The notes below the pieces were generated by a model. That model was not told the origin of the DNA. It saw only the letters and a list, made by a program, of their open reading frames with translations, and did no database searches. 64,000 bases of DNA from an uncultured Oscillospiraceae bacterium (GTDB lineage Bacteria > Bacillota > Clostridia > Oscillospirales > Oscillospiraceae), in the NCBI GenBank assembly GCA_934613505.1, contig CAKTTB010000007.1:1-64000 (forward strand), in the 5' to 3' direction. The position numbers and the translations under genes were made by a program. This document shows positions 1 to 8,699 of the stretch, piece by piece. How positions within the stretch are numbered: position 1 is the stretch's first letter; every line of letters begins with the position of its first letter.

Positions 1-17
1 AAGATTAGACATAAACA

Positions 18-51
18 AATCCTCCGCATGGTCTAAGCCATACGGAGGATT
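18..51. terminator. Hairpin terminator, probably for the YitT gene
   Basis: A 14-bp stem with one mismatch (18-31 with 38-51) and a 6-nt loop lies just past the 3' end of the minus-strand YitT gene. The U-tract is weak on both strands, so termination is inferred from position and stem strength. Confidence 0.5.
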
Positions 52-93
52 AACTGTTTTACGGACACCCGTCTATCCGTCCGGTTCTTTTTG

Positions 94-984
94 TCATAAT
101 TTCTTCTTGTAATTGCCGTAGACGACCGCGCCGTCCTTTGCTACAATGAACGCATGCGGGTCGTGCTTCAGGACGATCGCGCGCAGCTGGCCGATCTCAT
201 ACTTGTTGACAAGAATATAGAAGATATGCACCGGCTGCCCGGTATATTCTCCGATCCCCTCATAGCGCGTAATGCCGCGGTGCAGATCCACAAGGATCTC
301 CCGCTCCATCTCCGGGCTGAGGATCTTCGTCACGACCGTGACCTCCACGTTGATATTCTGCATGTGCAGCTTGTCCATCGCCGTGGTGGAGACGAACGAA
401 AACAGGATCGAATAGATCGCGGTGGACAGATTGAACGCCGCCGCACAGATGGCATACAGCGCCAGATTCCAGATGAGGTTCACATGGCCGATCGACGTGT
501 GCGACCCTTTTTTCAGGAGCATCATCCCGATCACGTCCATGCCGCCCGACGTGCCGCCCATCCAGAGCGTCACCCCGATGCCGCAGCCGCAGAGCATGCC
601 GCCAATCAGACACTCCGCCAGCTTGTCCCCGCCCAGAATGTCCATCCGCGGGACAAGGGACAGAAAGATCGTCGTCGACGTGACCGACAGCAGCGTCTTG
701 AAAACGGCCCGGTGGTCGACCCGCCGCCACGCAATGCATAAAATCGGAAGGTTGATTGCATAGTTGATAACGCCTGCGATATCAAATTTCATCTCCAGCC
801 CCGTCAGATGCACGATCAGCGTCCGCAGCAGCTGCGCAAAGCCCATAATTCCGCCCGTATACAGCCCCGCAGGCACCACAAACAGGTTCAGCCCCAGCGA
901 ATACAGCACCGCACCCGCCACGATCCCGGCACAGCGAAAAACATCCGATCTCGAAACTGCAAGTTTGTGCAATGATTCTTGCAT
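94..984 (-). CDS. YitT family membrane protein
   Basis: An integral membrane protein of the YitT family, whose transport substrate is unknown. The 296-residue product has about five or six hydrophobic segments in the first 200 residues, with Gly-rich turns such as GGTSGGMD. A soluble C-terminal domain of about 80 residues matches the DUF2179 type (VTVVTKILSPEME, then HRGITRYEGIGEYTG). The start at 984 is chosen because a GGGAGG ribosome-binding site sits just upstream. A longer frame reaches 1047 but would bury that site. It stands alone on the minus strand, divergent from the sigma-factor pair. A second YitT paralogue lies at 50187-51083. Family assignment is firm; function is not known. Confidence 0.88.
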   Translation of the reverse strand: MQESLHKLAVSRSDVFRCAGIVAGAVLYSLGLNLFVVPAGLYTGGIMGFAQLLRTLIVHLTGLEMKFDIAGVINYAINLPILCIAWRRVDHRAVFKTLLSVTSTTIFLSLVPRMDILGGDKLAECLIGGMLCGCGIGVTLWMGGTSGGMDVIGMMLLKKGSHTSIGHVNLIWNLALYAICAAAFNLSTAIYSILFSFVSTTAMDKLHMQNINVEVTVVTKILSPEMEREILVDLHRGITRYEGIGEYTGQPVHIFYILVNKYEIGQLRAIVLKHDPHAFIVAKDGAVVYGNYKKKL

Positions 985-1075
985 TTTTCTCTTCCTCCCC
1001 ATGTTTTCATGAATGAATCCATGCAAACCGCATGGTGAGCATAGCACGCAGCGGCAAAAAAATCAACCCAAATCC

Positions 1076-1103
1076 TGCAACCTTCTCCCAAAAATCCAGT
1101 CTT
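1076..1103 (+). promoter_or_regulatory. Candidate ECF-type autoregulatory promoter
   Basis: TGCAAC, a 16-bp spacer and AGTCTT precede the sigma gene by about 22 bp. This resembles the AAC / GTC elements of ECF-sigma promoters, and ECF genes are commonly autoregulated. The -35 is not a strict consensus, so this is a guess from layout and motif. Confidence 0.35.
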
Positions 1104-1125
1104 ATCTTATAAAGGAGGAGATCAT

Positions 1126-1686
1126 ATGGAAGACACAGCGATCATCGATCTGTACTTTGCCCGCGAAGAGCGGGCGATTTCCGAAACCGGAAGAAAATAC
1201 GGCGCCTACTGCCGCGCCATCGCCTTCAACATCCTGCACAGCCACGAAGACACGGAGGAATGCGTCAGCGACACGTGGCTGCGCACCTGGAACGCCATCC
1301 CGCCCACGCGGCCAAACTGCCTGCGCGCCTTTCTCGGCCGCATCACGCGCAACCTGTCCTTCACCCGTTGGGAAGCCCAGACCGCGCAAAAGCGCGGCGG
1401 CAGCCGGACGGATCTGCTTCTCTCCGAGCTGTCCGACTGCCTGCCCGGCGGCGAGCTGCCGGAGACCCGCTTTGACGCGCAGCTGGTCACGCAGACGATC
1501 GAAGCGTTTCTCCGCGCGCAGACGCGCGAAAACCGCCAGCTCTTTGTCCGCCGGTACTATTACGGCGACTCTGTCCGGCGGCTGTCCGGCCTGTTCGGCA
1601 TGACGGAGAACACCGTCAAATCCCGCCTCTTCCGCCTGCGCGGCGGCCTGCGGGACGCACTTTTGAAGGAGGGGATCGCCGTATGA
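1126..1686 (+). CDS. ECF-type RNA polymerase sigma factor
   Basis: A sigma-70 family factor of the extracytoplasmic-function class, expected to direct RNA polymerase to a small regulon. The 186-residue protein has a region-2-like part at about 25-95 (AFNILHSHEDTEECVSDTWLRTW, shared with many clostridial ECF factors, then LGRITRNL) and a region-4 helix-turn-helix at about 130-180 (RRYYYGDSVRRLSGLFGM, TENTVKSRLFRLR). The start has a near-perfect AAAGGAGG site 7 nt upstream. Its stop overlaps the start of the next gene (ATGA), which implies translational coupling to a membrane-anchored partner that probably restrains it. The inducing signal is unknown. Confidence 0.9.
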   Translation: MEDTAIIDLYFAREERAISETGRKYGAYCRAIAFNILHSHEDTEECVSDTWLRTWNAIPPTRPNCLRAFLGRITRNLSFTRWEAQTAQKRGGSRTDLLLSELSDCLPGGELPETRFDAQLVTQTIEAFLRAQTRENRQLFVRRYYYGDSVRRLSGLFGMTENTVKSRLFRLRGGLRDALLKEGIAV

Positions 1687-2864
1687 CGACACATGATCTT
1701 TTCCGCTGCATCGGAGACTTGAGCGACGAGTTCATCGAGGAAGCCGCCGAGATCAGACGCAAAAGCCGCTGGCTGCCCATCGCGGCGCTTGCCGCCTGCG
1801 CCGCCCTCGCCATCTCCATTCCCCTTACGCTGCACGGCGCACAAAAATCCGCAGGCACCGCCTCGGACACCAGCGCCGCCATCGAGCGCCCCGCGGAGGA
1901 TGCGTCCCTCGGCGAAAATGAAACCACGGCAGACGCACCCGCTGCCGGTGCAGAAGACAAAAGCGACGGCAGCTGGTACGACAGCGACCCGGCAGCGGCG
2001 CGCATTCTGGCAACAGAGATCGGCGGCCTGCGGCTCGGAATGACGGAGGCTGAGATCCTTGACATCGCCGGGCCGGCAGATGACGAGACCAACGGCGGCA
2101 TCGTCGACCGCGGCGACGGCATCCAGGAGATCTGCTGGTTCTACAACACCTCGGGCAGCACAGAGGTCCTGCACGACACAAGCTTAGCGATCGCAGGCAC
2201 GGACCTGCGCGGCGGCAGCGACGCTGTGCTCAGTGAGATCCGGTTGTTGCCGCTCAGCACATGGACGCTCGATACCGGCATCGGCATCGGCAGTCCGCAG
2301 GAAGCCGTCGACGCCGCCTATCCGGACGCATCGTTTGCCTCCGGCGGCGCGGAAAACACCTGGATCTACAGCTATACTGCGGGCGATCTGTATCTGCGCA
2401 TCATCGTAAAAGACGGCGAAGTCTCGGGTATCGACCTCGGCGGTCTGCACGAATATCACTTCCCGGACGAGAATGAACCGGCTCCCAGCGACCCCTACAC
2501 CTTCACCCCCTACGATACCCTCTCCCGCGACCCGGTCACGGCCTATCTTCGCACCGATACCGGCTGGGAAAAGCGGGTGTTGACCGGCAAACCTGCCAAA
2601 CGGATCATAACCGCCCTCAACATCATGGATCCGGAGCCGAGCGACCGGATCGTGGAGCCTGTTCTCTGGCTGGAATTTCCCTCCGGCGGCGCAGCAGCGC
2701 TTTACGGGGACGACAGCTCCGGCGCGATCTACCGCATTGAGGACGCCGCCGCGTTCGAAACCGCGCTGGAATCCGGCGAAGACCCCACCGCTTCCCTGAC
2801 CCTCATCGAGTCCTGCATCTTCCCCGACGCCTGGGACGATATCCAGACCGCACTTGCAGAATAA
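1683..2864 (+). CDS. Putative membrane-anchored anti-sigma factor
   Basis: The 393-residue protein has a short cytoplasmic N-terminus (about residues 1-30, acidic, containing DEFIEEAAEIRRKSRW), one transmembrane segment at about 31-50 (LPIAALAACAALAISIP), then a long extracytoplasmic region. That region starts with a low-complexity Ala/Glu/Asp linker and continues as a globular part rich in Gly, Asp and Trp. A single-span protein whose start overlaps the end of an ECF sigma gene is the usual architecture of an anti-sigma factor. I do not recognise the extracellular domain and see no zinc-binding HxxxCxxC motif, so the role rests on context. A strong hairpin follows the stop. Confidence 0.65.
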   Translation: MTTHDLFRCIGDLSDEFIEEAAEIRRKSRWLPIAALAACAALAISIPLTLHGAQKSAGTASDTSAAIERPAEDASLGENETTADAPAAGAEDKSDGSWYDSDPAAARILATEIGGLRLGMTEAEILDIAGPADDETNGGIVDRGDGIQEICWFYNTSGSTEVLHDTSLAIAGTDLRGGSDAVLSEIRLLPLSTWTLDTGIGIGSPQEAVDAAYPDASFASGGAENTWIYSYTAGDLYLRIIVKDGEVSGIDLGGLHEYHFPDENEPAPSDPYTFTPYDTLSRDPVTAYLRTDTGWEKRVLTGKPAKRIITALNIMDPEPSDRIVEPVLWLEFPSGGAAALYGDDSSGAIYRIEDAAAFETALESGEDPTASLTLIESCIFPDAWDDIQTALAE

Positions 2865-2874
2865 TGCCCCCTCA

Positions 2875-2912
2875 CCCGCGCCGCCCGAACCACGGGCGGC
2901 GCGGGCTTTCCT
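2875..2912 (+). terminator. Rho-independent terminator of the sigma/anti-sigma pair
   Basis: A perfect 13-bp GC-rich stem (2875-2887 with 2893-2905) with a 5-nt loop is followed by CTTTCCTT. Confidence 0.75.
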
Positions 2913-2948
2913 TATGCCTGCCATTCGAGTTTTCTATATCAGATGTGC

Positions 2949-2978
2949 TTGCGCAGATGCCGGACTTTGTGATAAGAT
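2949..2978 (+). promoter_or_regulatory. Possible sigma-A promoter of the FAD oxidoreductase
   Basis: TTGCGC, an 18-bp spacer and TAAGAT lie about 35 bp before the next start codon. Both hexamers are imperfect. Confidence 0.35.
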
Positions 2979-3013
2979 TAGGATAGAGTTCCTATGGAAA
3001 GGTTGGAATCACC

Positions 3014-4387
3014 ATGCAATACGACGTCATTATCATCGGCGCAGGCCCCGGCGGCATCTTCTCCGCCTATGAGCTGTCCAAGCTCTGTCCTGAAAAAAAG
3101 ATCGCCGTTTTTGAAGAAGGTCAGCCGCTGGAAAAGCGAAAATGTCCCATCGACGGCAAGACCGTCAAGCACTGCATCGGCTGTCCGACGTGTGCCATCA
3201 TGAACGGCTTCGGCGGCGCCGGCGCGTTCTCTGACGGCAAATATAACCTGACGAACGACTTCGGCGGCACGCTCTACGAATACATCGGCAAAAAGCAGGC
3301 CATGGAGCTGATGCACTACGTCGACGAGATCAACGTCAGCCACGGCGGCGAAAATACCAAGCTCTATTCCACCACCAACAGCGCCTTCAAGACCAAGTGC
3401 CTGCAGTGCAACCTGCACCTGCTGGACGCTTCCGTGCGCCATCTGGGTACGGATATCAACTTCGTCGTCCTGAAAAACCTCTTTGCCGAGCTGGAGCCGA
3501 AGGTCGATTTCCACTTCCGCACGCCTGTGCGGCAGGTCCTCGCCAAAGACGGCGGCTATGAGATCGTCACCGACAATGAGACCTATACCTGCAGCCAGTG
3601 CATCGTCTCCGTCGGCCGCAGCGGCAGCAAGTGGATGGAGAGCGTCTGCAAGGACCTCGCCATCGAGACGAAGTCCAACCGCGTCGACATCGGCGTGCGC
3701 GTCGAGCTTCCGGCTGAGATCTTCAAGCACCTGACCGACGAACTGTACGAGAGCAAGATCGTCTACAAGACCGAAAAATATCAGGATCTCGTCCGCACCT
3801 TCTGCATGAATCCGAAGGGCGCCGTCGTCACCGAGAATACCAACGGTATCGTCACCGTCAACGGCCACAGCTACGAGGATCCCGCCAAGCAGACAGAGAA
3901 CACCAACTTCGCCCTTCTCGTCTCCAAGCACTTCACTGAGCCGTTCAAGGACTCCAACGGCTACGGCGAGTCCATCGCGCGCCTGTCCAACATGCTGGGC
4001 GGCGGCGTCATGGTGCAGCGCTTCGGCGATCTCATCCGCGGCCAGCGCTCCACGCCCAAGCGCATCGACAAATCCTTCGTCACCCCGACGCTCTCGGCCA
4101 CGCCCGGCGACCTCTCGCTCGTCATTCCGAAGCGCATCCTCGACGGCATCATCGAAATGATCTACGCCCTCGACAAGATCGCTCCCGGCACCGCCAACGA
4201 CGATACGCTCCTCTATGGTGTCGAGGTCAAGTTCTACAACATGGAGGTCTCCGTCGACGAGAACCTTGAGACCTCGCACAAGGGTCTGTTCATCATCGGC
4301 GACGGCAGCGGCATTACCCATTCCCTCTCCCATGCCTCCGCCAGCGGCGTCTACGTCGCAAGATACCTCGCCAACGAAACCAGATGA
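3014..4387 (+). CDS. FAD-dependent oxidoreductase (COG2509-like)
   Basis: A flavoprotein of 457 residues that opens with a Rossmann FAD-binding motif (DVIIIGAGPGGIFSAYEL, residues 4-21). A second nucleotide-binding feature appears near the C-terminus (GLFIIGDGSGITHSLSHASASGVYVAR), typical of the closing FAD contact in this superfamily. A conserved Cys pair (CIGCPTC) lies at about 54-60. It resembles the uncharacterised FAD-dependent dehydrogenases widespread in Firmicutes, whose substrate is not established. It is monocistronic: terminators lie on both sides. The start at 3014 has a weak AAAGG-type site. Enzyme class is confident; the reaction is unknown. Confidence 0.8.
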   Translation: MQYDVIIIGAGPGGIFSAYELSKLCPEKKIAVFEEGQPLEKRKCPIDGKTVKHCIGCPTCAIMNGFGGAGAFSDGKYNLTNDFGGTLYEYIGKKQAMELMHYVDEINVSHGGENTKLYSTTNSAFKTKCLQCNLHLLDASVRHLGTDINFVVLKNLFAELEPKVDFHFRTPVRQVLAKDGGYEIVTDNETYTCSQCIVSVGRSGSKWMESVCKDLAIETKSNRVDIGVRVELPAEIFKHLTDELYESKIVYKTEKYQDLVRTFCMNPKGAVVTENTNGIVTVNGHSYEDPAKQTENTNFALLVSKHFTEPFKDSNGYGESIARLSNMLGGGVMVQRFGDLIRGQRSTPKRIDKSFVTPTLSATPGDLSLVIPKRILDGIIEMIYALDKIAPGTANDDTLLYGVEVKFYNMEVSVDENLETSHKGLFIIGDGSGITHSLSHASASGVYVARYLANETR

Positions 4388-4392
4388 CCCGC

Positions 4393-4500
4393 CCCCTTGG
4401 CTCCCCTTTGTAAGGGGAGCTGGCGCGAAGCGCCTGAGCGGCCGTCCCGCCGCAGCGAAAAAAGGCTTCCCCTATGAGGGGAAGCCTTTGGGGGCGCGAA
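4393..4500. repeat. Intergenic palindromic repeat, family A (copy 1)
   Basis: A mosaic of short inverted repeats: CTCCCCTTTGTAAGGGGAG, GGCGCGAAGCGCC, and an AAAGGCTTCCCC hairpin (4461-4472 with 4478-4489). Pieces recur at 4493-4562 and 6646-6740. It looks like a small non-coding dispersed repeat of the REP/MITE kind sitting between convergent genes. The AAAGGCTTCCCC hairpin may also end transcription of the upstream oxidoreductase. Confidence 0.7.
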
Positions 4501-4530
4501 GCGCCTGAGCGGCCGTCCCGACGCAGCAAA

Positions 4531-4562
4531 AAAGGCTTCCCCATACGGGGAAGCCTTTTTGC
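4531..4562. terminator. Terminator of S-layer-homology gene 1
   Basis: A perfect 12-bp stem (4531-4542 with 4547-4558) with ATAC loop and T-runs on both strands, immediately after the stop of the minus-strand SLH gene. An identical copy is at 6710-6737. Confidence 0.85.
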
Positions 4563-4566
4563 TGTT

Positions 4567-6429
4567 TCAGCGGACCTCGCCGCCGTTACCGGTGTAGGCG
4601 TTTGCCCAGCCGGTCTCGAGCGCGGCCCAGTCGCGCTGCGGCAGCTTGTCGTTCCACGTTTCGACGCGCTTGCCCATCTGGTAGGTGTGGCTGTTGGTCG
4701 CTTCCATCATGGCCTCATAGTACCAGTCGGTCGGCTGCACGTCCGGCCAGTCGATGCGGCCGGAGATCTTCATGTGGGACTTCGACGGCTTGCGGCCGAG
4801 CGTCCGGTTGACGATGGCGCAGGCCTCAGCGCGGGTGATCTTGTTCTCGGGCTTGAAGGAGCCGTCGGAATAGCCCTCGATCAGGCCGCCGTCCTTCGCG
4901 GCGGTGACATACGGCGCGAACCAGTCCGTCGTCTTCACGTCGGTGAAGTAATTGTATGCGGCAGCGCCAGTGTTCTGCGTGAAGCTCACAGCGATCTTGG
5001 CGAATTCCGCGCGGGAGATGGGCGCGTCGGGCCGGAAGGTGCCGTCGGCGTAGCCGCCGATCACGCCCATGTTCGAAAGCGTGGAGACCGCGTTGTTGTA
5101 CCACTTGCCGGCCGGAACGTCGGAGAAATCATTCTTCGAAGACCAGTACTTTGCGCGGGTGTCGTCGCTCAGCAGGCGGAAGAAGATCGTCGCGACCTCC
5201 GCCCGGGTGATCTTGCCGTTGGGACGAACGGTGCCGTCGGAGTAGCCGATGAGGTAGGCATAATGGTCATCCGTATTCGCCTGCAGGGCCGGGATCAGGA
5301 TCGCAGTGATATCGTCAATATTGTCGCGCTTGGTCTCTTCTACCGTTTCCGTATAGCCGCAGTATTCGCAGACGCGCGTGACTATCCGCTTGTACGAACC
5401 GTCAGTCTGCTGGACCCAGTCGCCTTCCGCAGTGACGTTGATGACATTGTCCTTATAACCCTCGGCGTACAGACTGTCGTTGGAACCGTCGACGTCGTTA
5501 GTATAAGCAACGCCATCTGCTGTCACGCCACTGTTATGGTAGGTCTTGGCATCGACCATCTCGCCGTCTTTCCAGACAGTCGTGCCGCCGAAGTTGACGA
5601 CTGTATTACCGGCATTATTTTTAGGTTTCCCGCCGAAGCCAAACAGTCTAGAGCATGTAATATTATCCGTATCCACGCCGGAAACACGATTATCCCCTGT
5701 GATGTTCAGGGTATACGTATAGTCGCCCATATTGCTGTCATTGATGTTCAGCACAGGTTTCAAACTTTCCCCGGTATTGGTGACCGTGCAACCATTAAAG
5801 TTGACGGTAATATCATGTTTCCCGGCGCCGTAATCTGTATAGACGTTTACTACCTTTCCAGACGAGTAGAATTCGCAGTGATCAAAGGTCATCTTGGGCG
5901 AAGAATACGTCCAAATCGCGTAGTCTCCCGGCGGGCAGATAAAGGTAGTATTTTCGAACGTTGCGGACGTGTAGCCCCAGTAGAAGGTCTTACCCTCGAT
6001 CACGCAGTCCTCAACAACGGTATTATCGGTACCTGAAAAGCCGAGGTAATCTTTACTGCCCGATTGAAGCGTCATGTTCTTAAATGTAACAGTTTCCTTT
6101 GTTTCCGTACCACGGACATCAAAGCTGTAGTCACTGTTATACTCTGTACCGAACTTTTCAGGATCAGGGACCGTGGGGCCAACCAGCCAGGTCGTTTTGT
6201 CAGCACCTGCGCCAACAAAAGTCAGGTCTTTATTTCTGACTTCCGCACCTTTCTTATAAAGCGTGTACGTTCCCTCGCCAAGATAAATTGTATCACCGCT
6301 CTTTGCAGCGGTAACTGCATCGGCAAGGTCATCCGGCATTACTTCGTCGTCGGCCGCCATCGCCATGACCGGCATCACGCCGATCAGCATGACCAGTGCC
6401 AGCAGACAGGCTAAGATCCGTTTTTTCAT
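4567..6429 (-). CDS. SLH-domain cell-surface protein 1
   Basis: A secreted surface protein of 620 residues. Residues 1-26 form a signal peptide (MKKRILACLLALVML, ending near MAMAADDE). Residues about 30-330 are an Asn/Thr/Gly-rich region with repeated short beta-strand patterns (for example TVEDCVIEGKTFYWG, ATFENTTFICPPGDY), which suggests a right-handed beta-helix. A CEYCGYTE motif follows, then three S-layer-homology repeats from about residue 392 (GYSDGTVRPNGKITRAE; GYADGTFRPDAPISRAE; GYSDGSFKPENKITRAE). SLH domains usually bind pyruvylated wall polysaccharide. The last 230 residues match the neighbouring gene at 6746-8647 while the N-terminal module does not. It has its own promoter and terminator. 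Confidence 0.9.
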   Translation of the reverse strand: MKKRILACLLALVMLIGVMPVMAMAADDEVMPDDLADAVTAAKSGDTIYLGEGTYTLYKKGAEVRNKDLTFVGAGADKTTWLVGPTVPDPEKFGTEYNSDYSFDVRGTETKETVTFKNMTLQSGSKDYLGFSGTDNTVVEDCVIEGKTFYWGYTSATFENTTFICPPGDYAIWTYSSPKMTFDHCEFYSSGKVVNVYTDYGAGKHDITVNFNGCTVTNTGESLKPVLNINDSNMGDYTYTLNITGDNRVSGVDTDNITCSRLFGFGGKPKNNAGNTVVNFGGTTVWKDGEMVDAKTYHNSGVTADGVAYTNDVDGSNDSLYAEGYKDNVINVTAEGDWVQQTDGSYKRIVTRVCEYCGYTETVEETKRDNIDDITAILIPALQANTDDHYAYLIGYSDGTVRPNGKITRAEVATIFFRLLSDDTRAKYWSSKNDFSDVPAGKWYNNAVSTLSNMGVIGGYADGTFRPDAPISRAEFAKIAVSFTQNTGAAAYNYFTDVKTTDWFAPYVTAAKDGGLIEGYSDGSFKPENKITRAEACAIVNRTLGRKPSKSHMKISGRIDWPDVQPTDWYYEAMMEATNSHTYQMGKRVETWNDKLPQRDWAALETGWANAYTGNGGEVR

Positions 6430-6482
6430 CGTTCCATTCTCCTTTGCATCCGTTTTTACCGCGGCGGAGGGCAGGGCTCATT

Positions 6483-6527
6483 CTTCTGCAGGAACTGCAG
6501 AAGAGCAAAGCGGGGGCCCTCGCTTTT
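6483..6527 (-). promoter_or_regulatory. Structured 5' leader of SLH gene 1
   Basis: Between the promoter and the start codon are two hairpins: 9-bp arms at 6483-6491 and 6495-6503, and an imperfect GC palindrome at about 6507-6527. Both are conserved in the second SLH gene, where the second palindrome is perfect. This suggests a regulatory or stabilising leader. Confidence 0.45.
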
Positions 6528-6551
6528 GGCATTTATGGGAACCGTTGTGTA

Positions 6552-6580
6552 AATATACTGCGCATTTCCTCTGATTGCAA
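6552..6580 (-). promoter_or_regulatory. Sigma-A promoter of SLH gene 1
   Basis: On the minus strand TTGCAA (6575-6580), a 17-bp spacer and TATATT (6552-6557). The same promoter stands before SLH gene 2. Confidence 0.75.
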
Positions 6581-6645
6581 GGACTGGATAGGATTTTTGT
6601 GGAACTTCTACAAAAAATTATGTTTTTCCGGCATCCGAGCCGTCC

Positions 6646-6709
6646 CTTGGCTCCCCTTCGTAAGGGGAGCTGGCGCGAAGCGCCTGAGCGGCCGTCCCGA
6701 CGCAGCAAA
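6646..6709. repeat. Intergenic palindromic repeat, family A (copy 2)
   Basis: Carries the same elements as 4393-4500: CTCCCCTTCGTAAGGGGAG, GGCGCGAAGCGCC and the CGGCCGTCCCGACGCAGC tail, running directly into the terminator of SLH gene 2. Confidence 0.7.
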
Positions 6710-6740
6710 AAAGGCTTCCCCATACGGGGAAGCCTTTTTG
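6710..6740. terminator. Terminator of S-layer-homology gene 2
   Basis: A 12-bp stem (6710-6721 with 6726-6737), ATAC loop, T-runs on both sides. Identical to 4531-4558. Confidence 0.85.
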
Positions 6741-6745
6741 CTGTT

Positions 6746-8647
6746 TCAGCGGACCTCGCCGCCGTTACCGGTGTAGGCGTTTGCCCAGCCGGTCTCGAGC
6801 GCGGCCCAGTCGCGCTGCGGCAGCTTGTCGTTCCACGTTTCGACGCGCTTGCCCATCTGGTAGGTGTGGCTGTTGGTCGCTTCCATCATGGCCTCATAGT
6901 ACCAGTCGGTCGGCTGCACGTCCGGCCAGTCGATGCGGCCGGAGATCTTCATGTGGGACTTCGACGGCTTGCGGCCGAGCGTCCGGTTGACGATGGCGCA
7001 GGCCTCAGCGCGGGTGATCTTGTTCTCGGGCTTGAAGGAGCCGTCGGAATAGCCCTCGATCAGGCCGCCGTCCTTCGCGGCGGTGACATACGGCGCGAAC
7101 CAGTCCGTCGTCTTCACGTCGGTGAAGTAATTGTATGCGGCAGCGCCAGTGTTCTGCGTGAAGCTCACAGCGATCTTGGCGAATTCCGCGCGGGAGATGG
7201 GCGCGTCGGGCCGGAAGGTGCCGTCGGCGTAGCCGCCGATCACGCCCATGTTCGAAAGCGTGGAGACCGCGTTGTTGTACCACTTGCCGGCCGGAACGTC
7301 GGAGAAATCATTCTTCGAAGACCAGTATTTCGCACGGGTGTCATCGCTCAGCAGGCGGAAGAAGATCGTCGCGACCTCCGCCCGCGTGATCTTCCCGTTC
7401 GGACGAACCGTGCCGTCGGAGTAGCCGATCAGATAAGAATAATGATCGTTGGTGTTGAGCCAGAAACCAGGAATGAGATAATCAGTCGTCGGCTGCTCCG
7501 GGACATATTCTTCATTGGTATAGAGATGGATGACCGCATGCGTCCGCGGATTTGCAACTTTCTCCGTATCCTGCGTCTCATAGGCCTCGTCGTTCACAAA
7601 AGATACCGTTCTCCCCTCCGGATACATGGTGCTGGCTATGATCTGCGTAACCGGCGTTGTGCAGGAATCCTCTGCATACCATGTGCCCTTCAGCGGGGTG
7701 TTAACCTGAACGTATTCCTTGATATCGGTGTTGGTATAGTGGAACACGACCGGATAGACAACTTGGGAGTCCTCAGCGGTATTTTCCCCATCATAAACAA
7801 CCTTGCCCCCATACAGATACCCGAGCCACAGTTTCTCCACTGTCTGTTCACTGGGAAAGGTAAGTCCGTCTGAATAAAGACGTACCTTGCTTGCCGAACA
7901 GTCTCTGACCGTCACATTTGCAATACCCATACTAAACAAAACTGCAGATGTGGAATTATAGCCACCCACAAACGTGTTCAGCACATGGCAATTCTCAAAC
8001 AGATGTCCCTTCTTTGTAGAACAGGCATAGCCAAGAATTGCAGCATTATTATGTCCGCCGGTCACAACACTGTTTTTGACTGTGACCTGCTGGAACGTGC
8101 ATTCTGCATTATTCGCTTTTTCGATTTCGTCCATCGGTCCATGTCCGACAACCACGCCGCACCAGCTATACTGCGAATCGCCGTCCAAGTCCTGCACATG
8201 TGCATTCTCAAATGTAATATTCTTGATCGTCAAACGAGTCCCATATGCGATATCACCGATAAAGCCAAGATAGGTGTATTTGCCATCTTTTGAGTTCTTC
8301 TGCTCTTCAATCCGCATATTTGAAATGGTGTGACCTTTTCCGTCGATCGTGATCGTTCCACCAAGCCCAATGATGGAAGTCCACGCAGAATCGGACAGAT
8401 CTATATCATTTTCAATAGATACTGTAAAGCCATCATAGCCAGTGTATCCATATGTTGGCCAGCCAGACACTTCTCCATTCGTAATGGAATCCGCCCACGC
8501 GCACAGACCTTTGGCGTTATAGATCGTGACCGTCTTCGCATTCTCGTCGACCGTCCATCCTTCATTCTCGCCTGCTATCGCCGTCACAGGCAGAAGACAG
8601 ATCAGCATCACCAGCACCAATACACTGGCCAAAATCCGTTTTTTCAT
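6746..8647 (-). CDS. SLH-domain cell-surface protein 2
   Basis: A 633-residue secreted protein. The start at 8647 is chosen over an upstream in-frame Met because an AGGAG site lies before it and it begins the signal peptide (MKKRILASVLVLVML, cleavage near AIAGENEG). Residues about 40-300 show beta-solenoid-like periodicity (TIKNITFENAHVQDLDG, VTVRDCSASKVRLYS), as expected for a GLUG or pectate-lyase-like surface adhesin. A bridging domain of about 80 residues follows (HYTNTDIKEYVQVNTPLKGTWY). Three SLH repeats and the C-terminal tail are nearly identical to the adjacent gene. It is probably a paralogue with a different exposed module on the same wall anchor. It has its own promoter, leader and terminator. 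Confidence 0.9.
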   Translation of the reverse strand: MKKRILASVLVLVMLICLLPVTAIAGENEGWTVDENAKTVTIYNAKGLCAWADSITNGEVSGWPTYGYTGYDGFTVSIENDIDLSDSAWTSIIGLGGTITIDGKGHTISNMRIEEQKNSKDGKYTYLGFIGDIAYGTRLTIKNITFENAHVQDLDGDSQYSWCGVVVGHGPMDEIEKANNAECTFQQVTVKNSVVTGGHNNAAILGYACSTKKGHLFENCHVLNTFVGGYNSTSAVLFSMGIANVTVRDCSASKVRLYSDGLTFPSEQTVEKLWLGYLYGGKVVYDGENTAEDSQVVYPVVFHYTNTDIKEYVQVNTPLKGTWYAEDSCTTPVTQIIASTMYPEGRTVSFVNDEAYETQDTEKVANPRTHAVIHLYTNEEYVPEQPTTDYLIPGFWLNTNDHYSYLIGYSDGTVRPNGKITRAEVATIFFRLLSDDTRAKYWSSKNDFSDVPAGKWYNNAVSTLSNMGVIGGYADGTFRPDAPISRAEFAKIAVSFTQNTGAAAYNYFTDVKTTDWFAPYVTAAKDGGLIEGYSDGSFKPENKITRAEACAIVNRTLGRKPSKSHMKISGRIDWPDVQPTDWYYEAMMEATNSHTYQMGKRVETWNDKLPQRDWAALETGWANAYTGNGGEVR

Positions 8648-8699
8648 CCTGTATTCTCCTTTGCATCCGTTTTTGCCGCGGCGGAGGGCAGGGCTCATT

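Noticed and set aside
2978..4333. Long open frame of 451 codons on the minus strand opposite the FAD oxidoreductase
   Set aside because: It is the antisense of a clear flavoprotein gene, has no ribosome site and no family pattern; GC-rich codon use leaves such frames open.
6430..6545. c-di-GMP riboswitch in the SLH leaders
   Set aside because: A GGATGCAAAGGAG string resembles part of the motif, but the tetraloop/receptor and the rest of the consensus are missing; it is mostly the ribosome site.
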